Shown here piece after piece: positions 52,575 to 62,542 of a stretch of DNA of 64,000 nt. Origin of the DNA: Ga0077555 sp050250755 (GTDB taxonomy: Bacteria > Pseudomonadota > Alphaproteobacteria > Rhizobiales > Hyphomicrobiaceae); NCBI GenBank assembly GCA_050250755.1, contig JBFWOB010000011.1, positions 71,530 through 135,529 on the forward strand. Reading direction: 5' to 3'. A program made the position numbers and the translations under genes. Numbering within the stretch: the first letter of the stretch is position 1; every line of letters begins with the position of its first letter. Under the pieces are notes generated by a model. The model was not told the origin of the DNA. It saw only the letters and a list, made by a program, of their open reading frames with translations, and searched no databases.

Positions 52575-54050
52575 ATGATCAGCGAAACATATTATAGCGG
52601 CCATGGGTCGCTGCTCAGATCGGCGGCTCGCGCATTGATGCTGAGCGTGGCGATTGTCGCCACGACTGCGGTTGTTTCAGGCGCCGCGCAAGCACAGTCG
52701 CTCAGCGATGCACTTGCGTCTGCCTACAAATACAATCCACGGCTCGATGCTGAGCGTGCCAGGCAACGCGCAACCGATGAAGAGGTTTCGCGAGCGCACT
52801 CAGGTTACAGGCCTGTCGTGTCCGCTGGTGCCGACATAGGCTATCAGCGCACGGATACGAGACCGAATACGGCGGGTGCGGGCGAAACGCACCCTAAAGG
52901 CTACTCGATCGACGCGTCGCAGCCCATTTTCAACGGGTTTCGGACGCTAAATGGCGTGAGGGTTGCCGAGGCGACGGTGCGCGCGGGGCGCGAGACACTG
53001 CGCAACGTCGAGCAGTCCGTTCTGCTCGAAGCGGCGACGGCTTATGTCGACGTCGTGCGTGACCAGGCCATCGTGAAGCTGCGCGAGAACAACGTCGATG
53101 TGTTGACGCGCGAGCTGAAAGCGACCCGAGATCGCTTCTCGGTCGGCGAGGTCACGCGGACTGACGTTGCGCAGGCCGAGGCGCGGCGGGCAGCTGCCGT
53201 TTCGGCTCTCGATCTTGCCAAGGCGAATCTGAAAACCAGCCGTGCAACCTTCGAGCGGGTCATTGGGTTTCCGCCCTCGACACTCGCTGAGCAAAGAGCG
53301 CCGGATCGCCTGTTGCCGAAATCGCTGAACGACGCGGTTGATATCACCCTCAAGGAAAGCCCTGTCATCGTAGCTGCGCTCTACACCGAGCAGGCAGCTC
53401 GCTACACGGTCGACCAAGTTTGGGGCGAGCTGCTGCCGAGCATTCGTGTCGATGCCTCCTACGGTCAGCGCTTCGACACAAGTACGAACATCGACGAGGT
53501 CGAGACCACGACCGTGACGGGGCGTCTGGATGTCCCGTTATATGAGGCGGGTGATGTCCAGGCTCGTGTTCGCCAGGCCAAACACACCCATGTCAGTCGA
53601 CTGCAGCAGATCGAACAGCAGCGGACTGAAGCCAAAGCATCGACTGTGAGCGCGTGGTCGAACCTCGTGGCGGCGCGTGCGCAGATCGAGGCTGATCAAC
53701 TGCAGGTTTCGGCGACGGCTACCGCGCTGGCGGGCGTCCGTGAAGAAGAGCGCGTCGGTCAGCGCACCCTTCTCGACGTGCTCAACGCTGAGCAGGAAGC
53801 ACTGAACGCTCAGGTGCAGTTGGCGACAACAAAGCGCAATCTGGTGGTTGCGTCTTACGCGGTTCTGTCGTCCGTCGGACGGCTGTCGATCGCGGAGCTA
53901 GGGACCACGGCGCTGGCGTATGATGTCGAGGCGCACTATCGCGAAGTTCGCCGGAAATGGTGGGGCATTAGCATCACGCATGCCGATGGCCACCGAGAAC
54001 GAGTTGACCTGTGGGAAACTCACGGGAAGAGATACGAACCGGTAAAATAG
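52575..54050 (+). CDS. tolC: TolC family outer-membrane efflux channel protein
   Basis: Outer-membrane channel of type I secretion and tripartite efflux. The 491-residue protein has a signal peptide (about 10-40, ending SGAAQAQS), then two outer-membrane-efflux repeats (about 43-235 and 260-435) built of long helices and strands (QTRTDVAQAE-like, LLDVLNAEQEALNAQ). ATG 52575 is used; an in-frame GTG at 52545 is an alternative. A basic WWGISITHADG tail follows the second repeat. No pump genes are adjacent, so it probably serves several systems. Confidence 0.92.
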   Translation: MISETYYSGHGSLLRSAARALMLSVAIVATTAVVSGAAQAQSLSDALASAYKYNPRLDAERARQRATDEEVSRAHSGYRPVVSAGADIGYQRTDTRPNTAGAGETHPKGYSIDASQPIFNGFRTLNGVRVAEATVRAGRETLRNVEQSVLLEAATAYVDVVRDQAIVKLRENNVDVLTRELKATRDRFSVGEVTRTDVAQAEARRAAAVSALDLAKANLKTSRATFERVIGFPPSTLAEQRAPDRLLPKSLNDAVDITLKESPVIVAALYTEQAARYTVDQVWGELLPSIRVDASYGQRFDTSTNIDEVETTTVTGRLDVPLYEAGDVQARVRQAKHTHVSRLQQIEQQRTEAKASTVSAWSNLVAARAQIEADQLQVSATATALAGVREEERVGQRTLLDVLNAEQEALNAQVQLATTKRNLVVASYAVLSSVGRLSIAELGTTALAYDVEAHYREVRRKWWGISITHADGHRERVDLWETHGKRYEPVK

Positions 54051-54069
54051 ATCGACCGGTCAGTGATAT

Positions 54070-54109
54070 AAAGGCCGAAGCGGCAGCACCGCTTCGGCCT
54101 TTGCCTTTT
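54070..54109 (+). terminator. Strong terminator after tolC
   Basis: AAAGGCCGAAGCGG-CAGCA-CCGCTTCGGCCTTT, a perfect 14-bp stem, followed by GCCTTTTG. Confidence 0.85.
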
Positions 54110-54256
54110 GATTGCCCTGAACACAGGCTATTGGGCGCGAGCCGCGGCGGTGCAACGAGGCTGCGAAACTGTGTCCAGCGGTAGGGGAATGGGCACGGTC
54201 TGACAGGAGGCGAAGAAAGCCTCCAGCCGCCTCGTCAGCGAGGGAGTGGGAGAAAG

Positions 54257-55690
54257 ATGGCGAAGGCGGAGAAGGCCAGCGAGCCGACGATGGACGAGAT
54301 CTTGGCCTCGATCCGCAAGATCATCGCGGAGGAGCCAGTCGGTAAGAAGGCCGCCAATGGTGCCGCTGCCGAAGATGGCCTCGACAATAAGCTCCCGACG
54401 CCTCGCGCCTCTTTGGATGACATCCTGGGCATGGCCGATTCTCCTGCGCGCGGGCAGGCGGCGACCGACGGAGCGGGTGCTCTGCTGAAGGCCGATGCGC
54501 CCCTGCCGTCCAGCCCAAGCACAAAGGCTGGTGATGGTGCAGATGCACAGAAGTCCGCTGCCGATTCGGCGCGACCCGCCTTCCCGACGCCGGCCGCCGG
54601 CAACGCTGGTGGAGGTGCGCCGTTCGCGCGCGGCACGCCAGCGCAGGACGTCAAGGCTGACGGCTCGCGATCGGTAGATTTCGGCGCAATCGTGCCAAGT
54701 AAAGCACCGGCTGGTCTCGGTGAAGCTGAGGCGAGTGAACGCCGGCCGATCCCGGGACGCCTGCCAGACTGGCTCAGTCGCGCGAGCGCTGCGCCGGCAG
54801 CGCCATCGCGCGGGGCGCCATTGCCAATGCCGGCCGAGACCAAATCGGCGACATCAGCGGAACCCGCGAATGGCGTAGATCGGAAGTCCGACTCATCGAA
54901 CAAGCCGGCCACGGACGGTACGCTCGTGTCTGCGATTGCGTCAGCAACAGCGTCGCCGTCTGCTGGGGCATCGGGGGCGAAGGCCGCAGGATCGTCCGGC
55001 GACAGCGCGGCGCCGATTGGCATCGGTTCCTCGGCTCCGGTAGCGAGGCCGACCTCGGAACAAAAGACCGATGGGCGGGCGGGTGCTGCCGGTACGCCGA
55101 TAGAGCCCAAGACCGGGACGCCTGGAGCCAAGGTCGAGTCCGGGCAGAGTGGAAACATAAATGGGGGCGTTGGGTCGGCGTCCAAGCCGATGGCGACTGC
55201 AGCAGGCTCCACGTCCGCGAGCGCCCCTGCACCTCAGGCACAGCAGGCGTCGGTCGGCAAACCGGGGCAGGCTGCGGGTCCGGCGACGCGTCCGTTCGGG
55301 GCGCCCGCCGTGAATGGATCAGGCAACGGTGTGACTGGCGCAGCGGCTTCGGCCAAGCCGATTACATCCTCCGCCGCACCGGCGGAGAGGCAGGCCATGG
55401 TGCCGGTTCCGGTCGCCGAGGGTGGCCTGCCGGTGCCGAAGCCATCGGTGCTCGACAGGCCTAAACAAGTGAAACCGACGTCTCCGGCCGATCTGGTCGC
55501 TGGTGTTGCCGCAGCCGGAGGCGTCCGGACACTCGATGACACGATTATCGAGCTGTTGCGCCCGATGATCCGCCAGTGGCTCGACGAGAACATGCCTCGC
55601 ATGGTCGAGAAGGCGCTGCGAATCGAGCTTGCCGCATCGCTGCAGCCCAACGGGGCCGGCCAAGGCAAATCCGACTCTTCGAAGCATTGA
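54257..55690 (+). CDS. popZ: PopZ-type cell-pole organising protein (DUF2497)
   Basis: A 477-residue polar scaffold protein. The N-terminal helix TMDEILASIRKIIAEE (11-26) binds client proteins in Caulobacter PopZ; the C-terminal 45 residues (about 425-465, LDDTIIELLRPMIRQWLDEN) form the self-assembly helices. Between them lies an unusually long Ala/Pro/Gly/Ser-rich disordered linker of almost 400 residues, against roughly 100 in Caulobacter. GGGAG precedes the ATG. The tolC-popZ-valS order is conserved in Hyphomicrobiales. Confidence 0.9.
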   Translation: MAKAEKASEPTMDEILASIRKIIAEEPVGKKAANGAAAEDGLDNKLPTPRASLDDILGMADSPARGQAATDGAGALLKADAPLPSSPSTKAGDGADAQKSAADSARPAFPTPAAGNAGGGAPFARGTPAQDVKADGSRSVDFGAIVPSKAPAGLGEAEASERRPIPGRLPDWLSRASAAPAAPSRGAPLPMPAETKSATSAEPANGVDRKSDSSNKPATDGTLVSAIASATASPSAGASGAKAAGSSGDSAAPIGIGSSAPVARPTSEQKTDGRAGAAGTPIEPKTGTPGAKVESGQSGNINGGVGSASKPMATAAGSTSASAPAPQAQQASVGKPGQAAGPATRPFGAPAVNGSGNGVTGAAASAKPITSSAAPAERQAMVPVPVAEGGLPVPKPSVLDRPKQVKPTSPADLVAGVAAAGGVRTLDDTIIELLRPMIRQWLDENMPRMVEKALRIELAASLQPNGAGQGKSDSSKH

Positions 55691-55801
55691 CGACGGCCGG
55701 GTCTTCGACCGGCCATCGCAACCGCTTCGGTTGACATTCCCTGAGGCCCGCGCTTACCACCGCCGGGCCTTTCAGTCATTTCATGAGCCGAGCCCGACCC
55801 C

Positions 55802-58579
55802 ATGCTCGAAAAAACCTACCAGCCAGCCGACATCGAGTCTCGCATCCATGCCGCGTGGGAAGGTGCCGATGCGTTCAAGGGCGCGCGGCCTGAGCGGGCG
55901 GGAAACGAGGCCTATTGCATCGTCATTCCGCCGCCGAATGTTACCGGCTCGCTGCACATGGGACATGCGCTCAACAATACGCTGCAGGATGTGCTCTGCC
56001 GGTTCGAACGCATGCGCGGCAAGGATGTGCTTTGGCAGCCGGGCACGGACCATGCTGGCATCGCAACACAGCTCGTGGTCACCCGGCAGCTTGCCGAGCA
56101 GCAGATCAACTTCAAGGACCTCGGACGCGAAGCGTTCATCGAGAAGGTCTGGGAGTGGAAGGCGCAGTCGGGGGGGACGATCGTCAATCAGCTCAAGCGG
56201 CTCGGCGCGTCGTGCGACTGGGGGCGCGAGCGTTTCACCATGGACGAAGGCCTCTCGAAGGCCGTGCTCAAGGTGTTTGTCGATCTTCATCAGGCTGGCC
56301 TGATCTATCGCGACAAGCGACTGGTGAACTGGGACCCCGAGTTCCAATCGGCGGTCTCGGATCTCGAGGTGGAGCCACGCGAGCACACCGGCGCGTTCAA
56401 ATGGTCGCGCGAGCAGGTCGACAAGGAAGGAAATCTGGTCGAATTCAACCCGGACGCGCTCAACAAAGTGCTCGATCGCGACCCGTCCGGTCATATGTAT
56501 ACGATCCGCTACCCGCTGGCAGGCGTGGCCTACGATCCGGACGATCCGTCGACCTATCTCATGGTGGGAACGACGCGACCGGAAACGATGCTGGGTGATA
56601 CGGGCGTCGCGATCCATCCAGAGAACGAGAAGCTCAAGCACCTGATCGGCAAGTCGGCTCTGCTGCCGCTGACGGATCGCGTGATTCCGATCGTCGGCGA
56701 TACTTATGCCGATCCCGAGAAGGGGACGGGCGCGGTGAAGATCACTCCGGCGCACGACTTCAACGACTGGGAGGTGGGCAAGCGTTGCAAGCTCGAGGTG
56801 ATCAACATCCTCGACGCGACGGGGCATCTCAATGAGAACGTGCCGGATACATATCGCGGCATGGATCGCTTCGCGGCGCGCAAGCGAATCGTCGAAGACC
56901 TGCATGCGCTCGGCCTTCTCGAGCGGATCGAGGTGACGACGCACGCCGTGCCGCATGCGCAGCGGGGCGATGCGATCGTCGAGCCGTGGCTGACGGACCA
57001 GTGGTACGTCGACGCCGCGACGCTGGCGAAGCCCGCGCTCGAGGCCGTTCGTGGCGGCGCGACGCGCTTTGTGCCCGAGAAATACGCGAACGACTACTAC
57101 CGCTGGCTGGAGAACATTCAGCCATGGTGCATCTCGCGCCAGCTCTGGTGGGGGCATCAGATTCCGGCGTGGTATGGGCCGGACGGAGAGGTGTTCGTCG
57201 AGGAAACGGAGAATCTGGCGCTCGAAGCGGCGGAGAGCCACTACGGTACACGTGTCGGCCTGACGCGCGATCCCGATGTGCTCGACACGTGGTTCTCGTC
57301 GGCGTTGTGGCCGTTTTCGACACTCGGCTGGCCGGACGAGACGCCGGAGCTGAAGCGCTTCTATCCGACGAGCTGCCTTGTCACCGGCTTCGACATCATC
57401 TTCTTCTGGGTGGCGCGGATGATGATGACGGGCATGCACTTCATGCACGAGGTGCCGTTTCGCGACGTTTATATTCACGGCCTGGTCCTCGACGAGAAGG
57501 GCCAGAAGATGTCGAAAACCAAGGGGAACGTGATGGATCCCCTGGAGCTGATCGACGTTTATGGCGCCGACGCGCTGCGCTTCACGCTCGCCGCCATGAC
57601 GGCGCAGGGGCGGAACGTGCGGCTCTCGAAGCAGCGCGTCGAGGGCTATCGCAACTTCGCGACCAAGCTTTGGAATGCGACGCGTTTCGCGGAGATGAAC
57701 GAGTGTCGGCGGGTTGACGGGTTTGATCCGAATAGCGTGAAGGAAACGGTCAACCGCTGGATCGCAGGCGAGACGGAGCGCGCGTCGAAGGCTGTGACGG
57801 CAGCGATCGAGGGCTATAAGTTCAACGAGGCGGCCGGGGCCATCTACGACTTCGTGTGGGGCACGGTTTGCGATTGGTATCTGGAGCTGACGAAGCCCGT
57901 GCTGGCTGGCGGCGACGAGACGGCGAAGGCTGAGACACGCGCCATGACGGCCTGGGTGCTCGATCAAAGTCTGGCGCTGCTGCATCCGTTCATGCCGTTC
58001 ATCACCGAGGAGCTATGGGCAAAGACGGGCGAGACCGGTCCGGCGCGCACGTCGCTGCTGGCGCTCGGGCCATGGCCTCACGTCGACGGGCTTGCCGACG
58101 CGGCAGCCGATGCGGAGATCGGATGGGTGATCGGGCTCATCTCCGAGGTTCGCTCCGTGCGATCGGAAATGAACGTGCCTGCGGCGGCTAAAGTGCCGCT
58201 GGTTTTGATCGAGGCGAGCGAAGCCGTGAAGGCGCGGGCCGAGCGGCACAACGATACGATCGTGCGTCTTGCGCGGCTGGCGTCGATCGCCTTCGCGGCG
58301 GCTGCCCCGAAAGGCGCGGCTCAGGTCGTGGTCGGGGATACGACGGCTGCGCTGGCGCTCGCTGGTGTCATCGACATGGATGTCGAAAGGGCCCGGATCG
58401 CGAAGGAAATCGCCAAGGTCGGTAACGAGATCAAGAAGGTCACCGATCGCTTGGGGAATCCGCAATTCATGACGCGGGCGCCCGAAGAAGTGGTCGACGA
58501 ACTTCGCGAGCGGCAGGCCGATTGGGAAAGCAAGGCGCGTCGTCTCGAAGCTGCGCTGGTCCGGATCGAGGGTGCTTGA
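55802..58579 (+). CDS. valS: Valine--tRNA ligase
   Basis: Class I aminoacyl-tRNA synthetase. The 925-residue enzyme has HMGHA (52-56) as HIGH motif, the editing domain with MVGTTRPETMLGDT, KMSKTKGN (from 569) as KMSKS motif, the anticodon-binding domain and the C-terminal coiled coil (AKEIAKVGNEIKKVTDRLGN) typical of ValRS. It directly follows popZ. Length and motif order are normal. Confidence 0.97.
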   Translation: MLEKTYQPADIESRIHAAWEGADAFKGARPERAGNEAYCIVIPPPNVTGSLHMGHALNNTLQDVLCRFERMRGKDVLWQPGTDHAGIATQLVVTRQLAEQQINFKDLGREAFIEKVWEWKAQSGGTIVNQLKRLGASCDWGRERFTMDEGLSKAVLKVFVDLHQAGLIYRDKRLVNWDPEFQSAVSDLEVEPREHTGAFKWSREQVDKEGNLVEFNPDALNKVLDRDPSGHMYTIRYPLAGVAYDPDDPSTYLMVGTTRPETMLGDTGVAIHPENEKLKHLIGKSALLPLTDRVIPIVGDTYADPEKGTGAVKITPAHDFNDWEVGKRCKLEVINILDATGHLNENVPDTYRGMDRFAARKRIVEDLHALGLLERIEVTTHAVPHAQRGDAIVEPWLTDQWYVDAATLAKPALEAVRGGATRFVPEKYANDYYRWLENIQPWCISRQLWWGHQIPAWYGPDGEVFVEETENLALEAAESHYGTRVGLTRDPDVLDTWFSSALWPFSTLGWPDETPELKRFYPTSCLVTGFDIIFFWVARMMMTGMHFMHEVPFRDVYIHGLVLDEKGQKMSKTKGNVMDPLELIDVYGADALRFTLAAMTAQGRNVRLSKQRVEGYRNFATKLWNATRFAEMNECRRVDGFDPNSVKETVNRWIAGETERASKAVTAAIEGYKFNEAAGAIYDFVWGTVCDWYLELTKPVLAGGDETAKAETRAMTAWVLDQSLALLHPFMPFITEELWAKTGETGPARTSLLALGPWPHVDGLADAAADAEIGWVIGLISEVRSVRSEMNVPAAAKVPLVLIEASEAVKARAERHNDTIVRLARLASIAFAAAAPKGAAQVVVGDTTAALALAGVIDMDVERARIAKEIAKVGNEIKKVTDRLGNPQFMTRAPEEVVDELRERQADWESKARRLEAALVRIEGA

Positions 58580-58761
58580 GGCGAGGCGCGTCCTCGGTTC
58601 ACTGTGCTCCGTAAGGTGTCGGAGCGTGCAGTGGGGGGGGGTGCCCGTCTCAGAAAGAAAACCCACCAGTTCGTGGTTGCGCCCACCGGGCGTGAACGCG
58701 CTCCAGGCTATCGGCCGGCTATGCTACGGTATCCGTCCAGCAACACCGAGCAAGCGGCCGT

Positions 58762-59538
58762 ATGCAAACACAAAATCCAGCGAGCTCCGTTCCCTCCGTT
58801 CCGTTGGGAGGCGGCCCTCGTGGCGGACAGTGGTCGGTCGTTGGGGCGGTCGCGTTCGTCGTCGCGGTGATGGGTGCGGCCATGCTGGCCGCATTGGCGA
58901 TGCAGGTGCTCTACGAGATCTGGCTCACCCGCATGGAGCCGGACGTCGCAGTGGATTGGCCATCAGCGCGGGACCCGGCACTTCTGATCGTCATCCAACT
59001 TGCTGGACAGGGACTCGAGTTGCTCCTGATCTGGTGGCTGACGGGGATCTGGCATGCCGATCGGTCGGCTGCGCTCGGACTTGCGCCATCTCGATTCACG
59101 CTCAGTCAGTGGGTCGGGGCTGTTGCCCTGTTATTCGTCGTGAAGGCGATTGTTACGGTGGTGGCGCTTGGCCTTGCTCCGTCGAATTTTCATCGCGACC
59201 TCGGGCCGTTCGTTGAGCTGGTGCAGCGGCCCGGGGCCTGGCTGCTGTTCCTCGCCGCGGTCGTTCTGGCCGGCTTCACGGAAGAGCTGCTATTTCGAGG
59301 TGTGCTCTCGCGCACCTTGGAGGCCACGCGACTCGGATTCTGGGGTGGCGCGTCGATAGCGAGCGCGGCGTTCGCTTTGCTGCATTTTCAATATGGCCAC
59401 GGCGGTCAGCTCGTGATCTTCGCAGTGGGCATGACACTCGCGTGGATTCGGGCGCAATCGCGGAGTCTTTGGCCGGCTATCGTCTGCCATTCGATCAACA
59501 ATGCGGTCGCCCTGTTCGCGATGCGCGCCATGACCTGA
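58762..59538 (+). CDS. CPBP family intramembrane glutamic endopeptidase
   Basis: A 258-residue integral membrane protein with about six hydrophobic helices. The CPBP (Abi) motifs are present: EELLFRG with Glu174 and Glu175, HFQY with His208, and HSINN with His243. The family includes Rce1-like proteases and bacteriocin-immunity proteins; the substrate is unknown. A run of nine G lies upstream (58633-58641) in the gap from valS. Confidence 0.88.
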   Translation: MQTQNPASSVPSVPLGGGPRGGQWSVVGAVAFVVAVMGAAMLAALAMQVLYEIWLTRMEPDVAVDWPSARDPALLIVIQLAGQGLELLLIWWLTGIWHADRSAALGLAPSRFTLSQWVGAVALLFVVKAIVTVVALGLAPSNFHRDLGPFVELVQRPGAWLLFLAAVVLAGFTEELLFRGVLSRTLEATRLGFWGGASIASAAFALLHFQYGHGGQLVIFAVGMTLAWIRAQSRSLWPAIVCHSINNAVALFAMRAMT

Positions 59539-59648
59539 TGGCCTGCGTCATTTGAATAGGGCGCCGACCGACATTGACTGGTTGACGTGGGCAGCTCGCG
59601 AGTGTTTCGTCCCTTACCAAGTCAAGGCGGGGGGCGAAGGGAGGCCAA

Positions 59649-60986
59649 ATGGCCGCGGATGGCGGGATCGACATTCTTGCGGCGCGTGGCATGCCACTAG
59701 CTGAAGCTCTCGAACTGCGCGAGCGCCAAGGACAGCCGGTGAAAGTCGGCATCGTTGGCGCGGGGCAGATGGGTACCGATCTTCTCGTTCAGATCGCGCT
59801 GATGCCCGGTGTCGAGGTGGTAGTCCACTGCGACTCGAAGCCCGAGCGCATCGAGTTTGGTTGCGAGATTTCGGGCTCGCGCTGCCGAAAGCCTGAGGTC
59901 GTTGCCTCGCAGGCGGATGTCTCACGGGCCATCGCGCGCGGTCGTATCGCGGCTGTTTCGTCGCCAGAGCTGGTGTGCCGGGCGCCTGAAGTCGATGTCG
60001 TTATCGACGCGACCGGGAATCCGAACGCGGGTGCGGTCGTTGCGCTGACGGCGATCGGTGCCGGCAAGCATATCGTGATGATGAATGTCGAAGCCGACGT
60101 CACGGTCGGGTCGTATCTCGCCGGAGAGGCGCGGAAGGCGGGCGTCGTCTACACGATCGGCGCCGGCGACGAGCCCAGCTCGACGATGGAGCTGATCCGG
60201 TTCGTGCGTGCCCTCGGCTATCCGGTGATTGCGGCCGGCAAAGGCAAGAACAACGCGTTCAACGTCGACGCCACGCCGGACGATTATCGCGAGGAAGCGA
60301 CGCGCCGGAACATGAACCCGCGCATGCTGGTTGAATTCGTGGACGGCACCAAGACGATGGTCGAGATGGTGGCAATCGCCAATGCGACCGGGCTTGTCCC
60401 CGATGTGCCCGGCATGCACGGGCCGTCGGCGCCGCGCGCCGAACTGCAGGATTATTTCTGTCCCAAGGAGGACGGGGGCATTCTCTCGCATAAGGGGTGC
60501 GTGGACTTCTCGATCGCCAAGGATGTAGCGCCGGGTGTGTTCTGCATTGCCGAGCTGGCGCACCCTCGGCTGCGCGAACGCATGAACGATCTACATCTCG
60601 GACCGGGGCCCTACTACACGTTCTATCGACCATACCACCTGACGAGCCTCGAAGTGCCGTTGTCGGCAGCCGCTGCGGTGATCCGGGGTGAGAGCCATAT
60701 GCATGCGCTATCGGTGCCGGTGGCGGAGGTGGGATGTCTCGCGAAGTGCGATATGAAGCCTGGCGACGTGCTCGGCCGGATCGGTGAATATCTGTATCGC
60801 GGCTTCTCGCTCACGCGAGCCGATGCGCGGAAGCGGCACGCATTGCCGATTGGGCTTGCGCAGGGTGCGACCGTCGTTGAGCCGGTACGCAAGGGTGAGT
60901 TGATCACTTACGCCAACGTAGAGCTTCCGGCGGGCTCGCAGATTGCGCGTGTGCGTCGTCTTCAGGATGAAATGGTCGGCGGATGA
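59649..60986 (+). CDS. SAF-domain NAD(P)-dependent oxidoreductase (homoserine dehydrogenase-like)
   Basis: A 445-residue protein: Rossmann motif GAGQMG (37-42), DVVIDATGNPNAG, a catalytic/dimerisation middle part (IAAGKGKNNAFN), and a C-terminal SAF domain (about 355-435, CLAKCDMKPGDVLGRIG). The layout matches homoserine-dehydrogenase-like proteins linked to sugar-acid or erythritol-type catabolism, whose reaction differs from that of Hom. The substrate is not identified. Its stop overlaps the next start by four bases (ATGA), so the two are translationally coupled. Confidence 0.85.
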   Translation: MAADGGIDILAARGMPLAEALELRERQGQPVKVGIVGAGQMGTDLLVQIALMPGVEVVVHCDSKPERIEFGCEISGSRCRKPEVVASQADVSRAIARGRIAAVSSPELVCRAPEVDVVIDATGNPNAGAVVALTAIGAGKHIVMMNVEADVTVGSYLAGEARKAGVVYTIGAGDEPSSTMELIRFVRALGYPVIAAGKGKNNAFNVDATPDDYREEATRRNMNPRMLVEFVDGTKTMVEMVAIANATGLVPDVPGMHGPSAPRAELQDYFCPKEDGGILSHKGCVDFSIAKDVAPGVFCIAELAHPRLRERMNDLHLGPGPYYTFYRPYHLTSLEVPLSAAAAVIRGESHMHALSVPVAEVGCLAKCDMKPGDVLGRIGEYLYRGFSLTRADARKRHALPIGLAQGATVVEPVRKGELITYANVELPAGSQIARVRRLQDEMVGG

Positions 60987-61564
60987 AAGCGGAGCGACGC
61001 TCGCTCCGTCAGTGTATCGGTGAATGGCTGCGTCGGTATGCTCCGCTCGAGGTCCTGTCGACGCTGACGGCATTGGCCGGGGCCACCATTGTCGCGTTTA
61101 TCACGTCGAATGCCGTGGTTATCGCGTATGCGGCAGCCTGGGCCGAAAACGTCGGATATTACGGCTACGCTTTTGCGCGCGAGATGCGCTGGATCGGCCG
61201 GGCGACACATGCACCGATCGAGCGGCAAGACGCAAAGGCAGGAAATGGGTCGAGCCCTCGCAAGGTCGCCCACCCGCTGACGCTGGGCGCAGGTGATGCG
61301 GTGTCCGGGCCTTGGTTCGCCCGAGCGCTGGTGGCAATAAAGGCGCTGATCTGGGAGTTCGGAGCCGCCGAGGTCCTCGACAGCTTCGTCGTCAGGCCAG
61401 CCTGCATGTATGGCGCGATGGCGCTGCTCGGCCATCTCGGCGCGGGCATCGTGGTCGGGAAGATCGCGGCCGACGTCATCTTCTACGGCATTGCCATTGT
61501 CTTTTACGAGCTGGGCAAGAAGACGCCCACTCCAGACGAGAAGGCTGGCGGCGATCGCGCTTGA
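60983..61564 (+). CDS. Multipass membrane protein coupled to the SAF-domain oxidoreductase
   Basis: A 193-residue protein with hydrophobic segments near 22-55, 128-140 and 145-180 and a polar, charged middle loop. The family is not recognised. The start overlaps the oxidoreductase stop (ATGA), implying a functional link, perhaps anchoring or transport for the same pathway. Confidence 0.75.
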   Translation: MKAERRSLRQCIGEWLRRYAPLEVLSTLTALAGATIVAFITSNAVVIAYAAAWAENVGYYGYAFAREMRWIGRATHAPIERQDAKAGNGSSPRKVAHPLTLGAGDAVSGPWFARALVAIKALIWEFGAAEVLDSFVVRPACMYGAMALLGHLGAGIVVGKIAADVIFYGIAIVFYELGKKTPTPDEKAGGDRA

Positions 61565-61579
61565 GGATCTCTTGCCGCG

Positions 61580-62542
61580 TCAGCCGATCTGGCCGCCGTC
61601 GTAGCCGCAGGCGATGCGGGCGAGAGCAGCACGCATTACCTCGCTATCGAAGTCGCGGACCAGTGCTGCGGCCTCCGGGCTTGTCGGATCGAGGCCACGG
61701 CCGCGGGCGAGCATGCGCGCGATCGTAGCCAGATCGAGGAGTGGAAGCTCAGCCCAGAGTCCGCGTGCCAGTTGCTGCGCGAGCGCGTGGTCGGGATGAG
61801 CTTCCGATTCGGGCGCCTTGCCGATCTCGTACATATGCGTGACGGCGCCCCAATCGGCGCGTTCTGCGGGGAGGCGATCGAAGATCTCGGCGCATTCGGA
61901 GGCGACGTAAAAACGGTTGAGCGTATCGTCGAGCCGGAAGCGGTAGCCGGCATTGAGCAGGATCGGCTCCCAGGCGGTGTGCGCTGCGGTGTTGGTCGCG
62001 GGGTCGATGGCCTCGGCGACGACGATCTTCGGGCGGTACCGGGTCCAGTCGTTTCCAGCGAGAACGTCGGCCTCGGCGCCTTCGACATCGATCTTCAGGA
62101 AGTCGATGCGGTCGAGGCCGTGTTGCGCACAGAGGTCGGCGAGCGTCAGCATCGGCAGCGTAACGGTGCGATAGGTGTCGCCGTGCACCTGCGAGCGCTC
62201 CGCATGAGTGCCGATCGTCGTCGACAGGCCATGCAGGCGGGAAAAGACGTGGAGGTCGTGCGTGCCTGAGGTGCGTCCGACCAGCCCTTCGAACACGGTA
62301 TCGCGTGGGCGGACATGCGGATAAAGCCGCGCCAAAGCCGCCTGAGGCTCTACAACCAGGCCGCGCCAACCGCGCTCGTAGAACCACATCGAGACATTGT
62401 CGGCGACTGGATGGCCACCGCCGACGTCGATGTAGGTACCGGGGCCGAGGTCACCGAGCGCGAGCCAGAGGTGATAATCCTCGAGGTTCTGCGTATAGGA
62501 GAGCGGTTTGCCGAGTGCCGTGGTGCCACCGGTGGTGATCAT
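61580..62542 (-). CDS. FkbM family methyltransferase
   Basis: A 320-residue SAM-dependent methyltransferase. YIDVGGGHPVADNVSMWFYE is the SAM-binding first strand and loop, LVVEPQ the second strand, and DFLKIDVEGAEADVLAG the conserved FkbM catalytic block. FkbM enzymes O-methylate sugars, lipids or polyketides; the acceptor is unknown, though alphaproteobacterial copies often modify surface glycans. The ATG has AAGGGA five bases upstream. Convergent with the membrane protein gene, 15 bases apart. Confidence 0.88.
   Translation of the reverse strand: MITTGGTTALGKPLSYTQNLEDYHLWLALGDLGPGTYIDVGGGHPVADNVSMWFYERGWRGLVVEPQAALARLYPHVRPRDTVFEGLVGRTSGTHDLHVFSRLHGLSTTIGTHAERSQVHGDTYRTVTLPMLTLADLCAQHGLDRIDFLKIDVEGAEADVLAGNDWTRYRPKIVVAEAIDPATNTAAHTAWEPILLNAGYRFRLDDTLNRFYVASECAEIFDRLPAERADWGAVTHMYEIGKAPESEAHPDHALAQQLARGLWAELPLLDLATIARMLARGRGLDPTSPEAAALVRDFDSEVMRAALARIACGYDGGQIG

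Noticed and set aside
55781..57985. 734-residue minus-strand open frame across valS
   Set aside because: Antisense shadow of a certain valS gene; the composition is Arg/His/Leu-rich and unlike any family.
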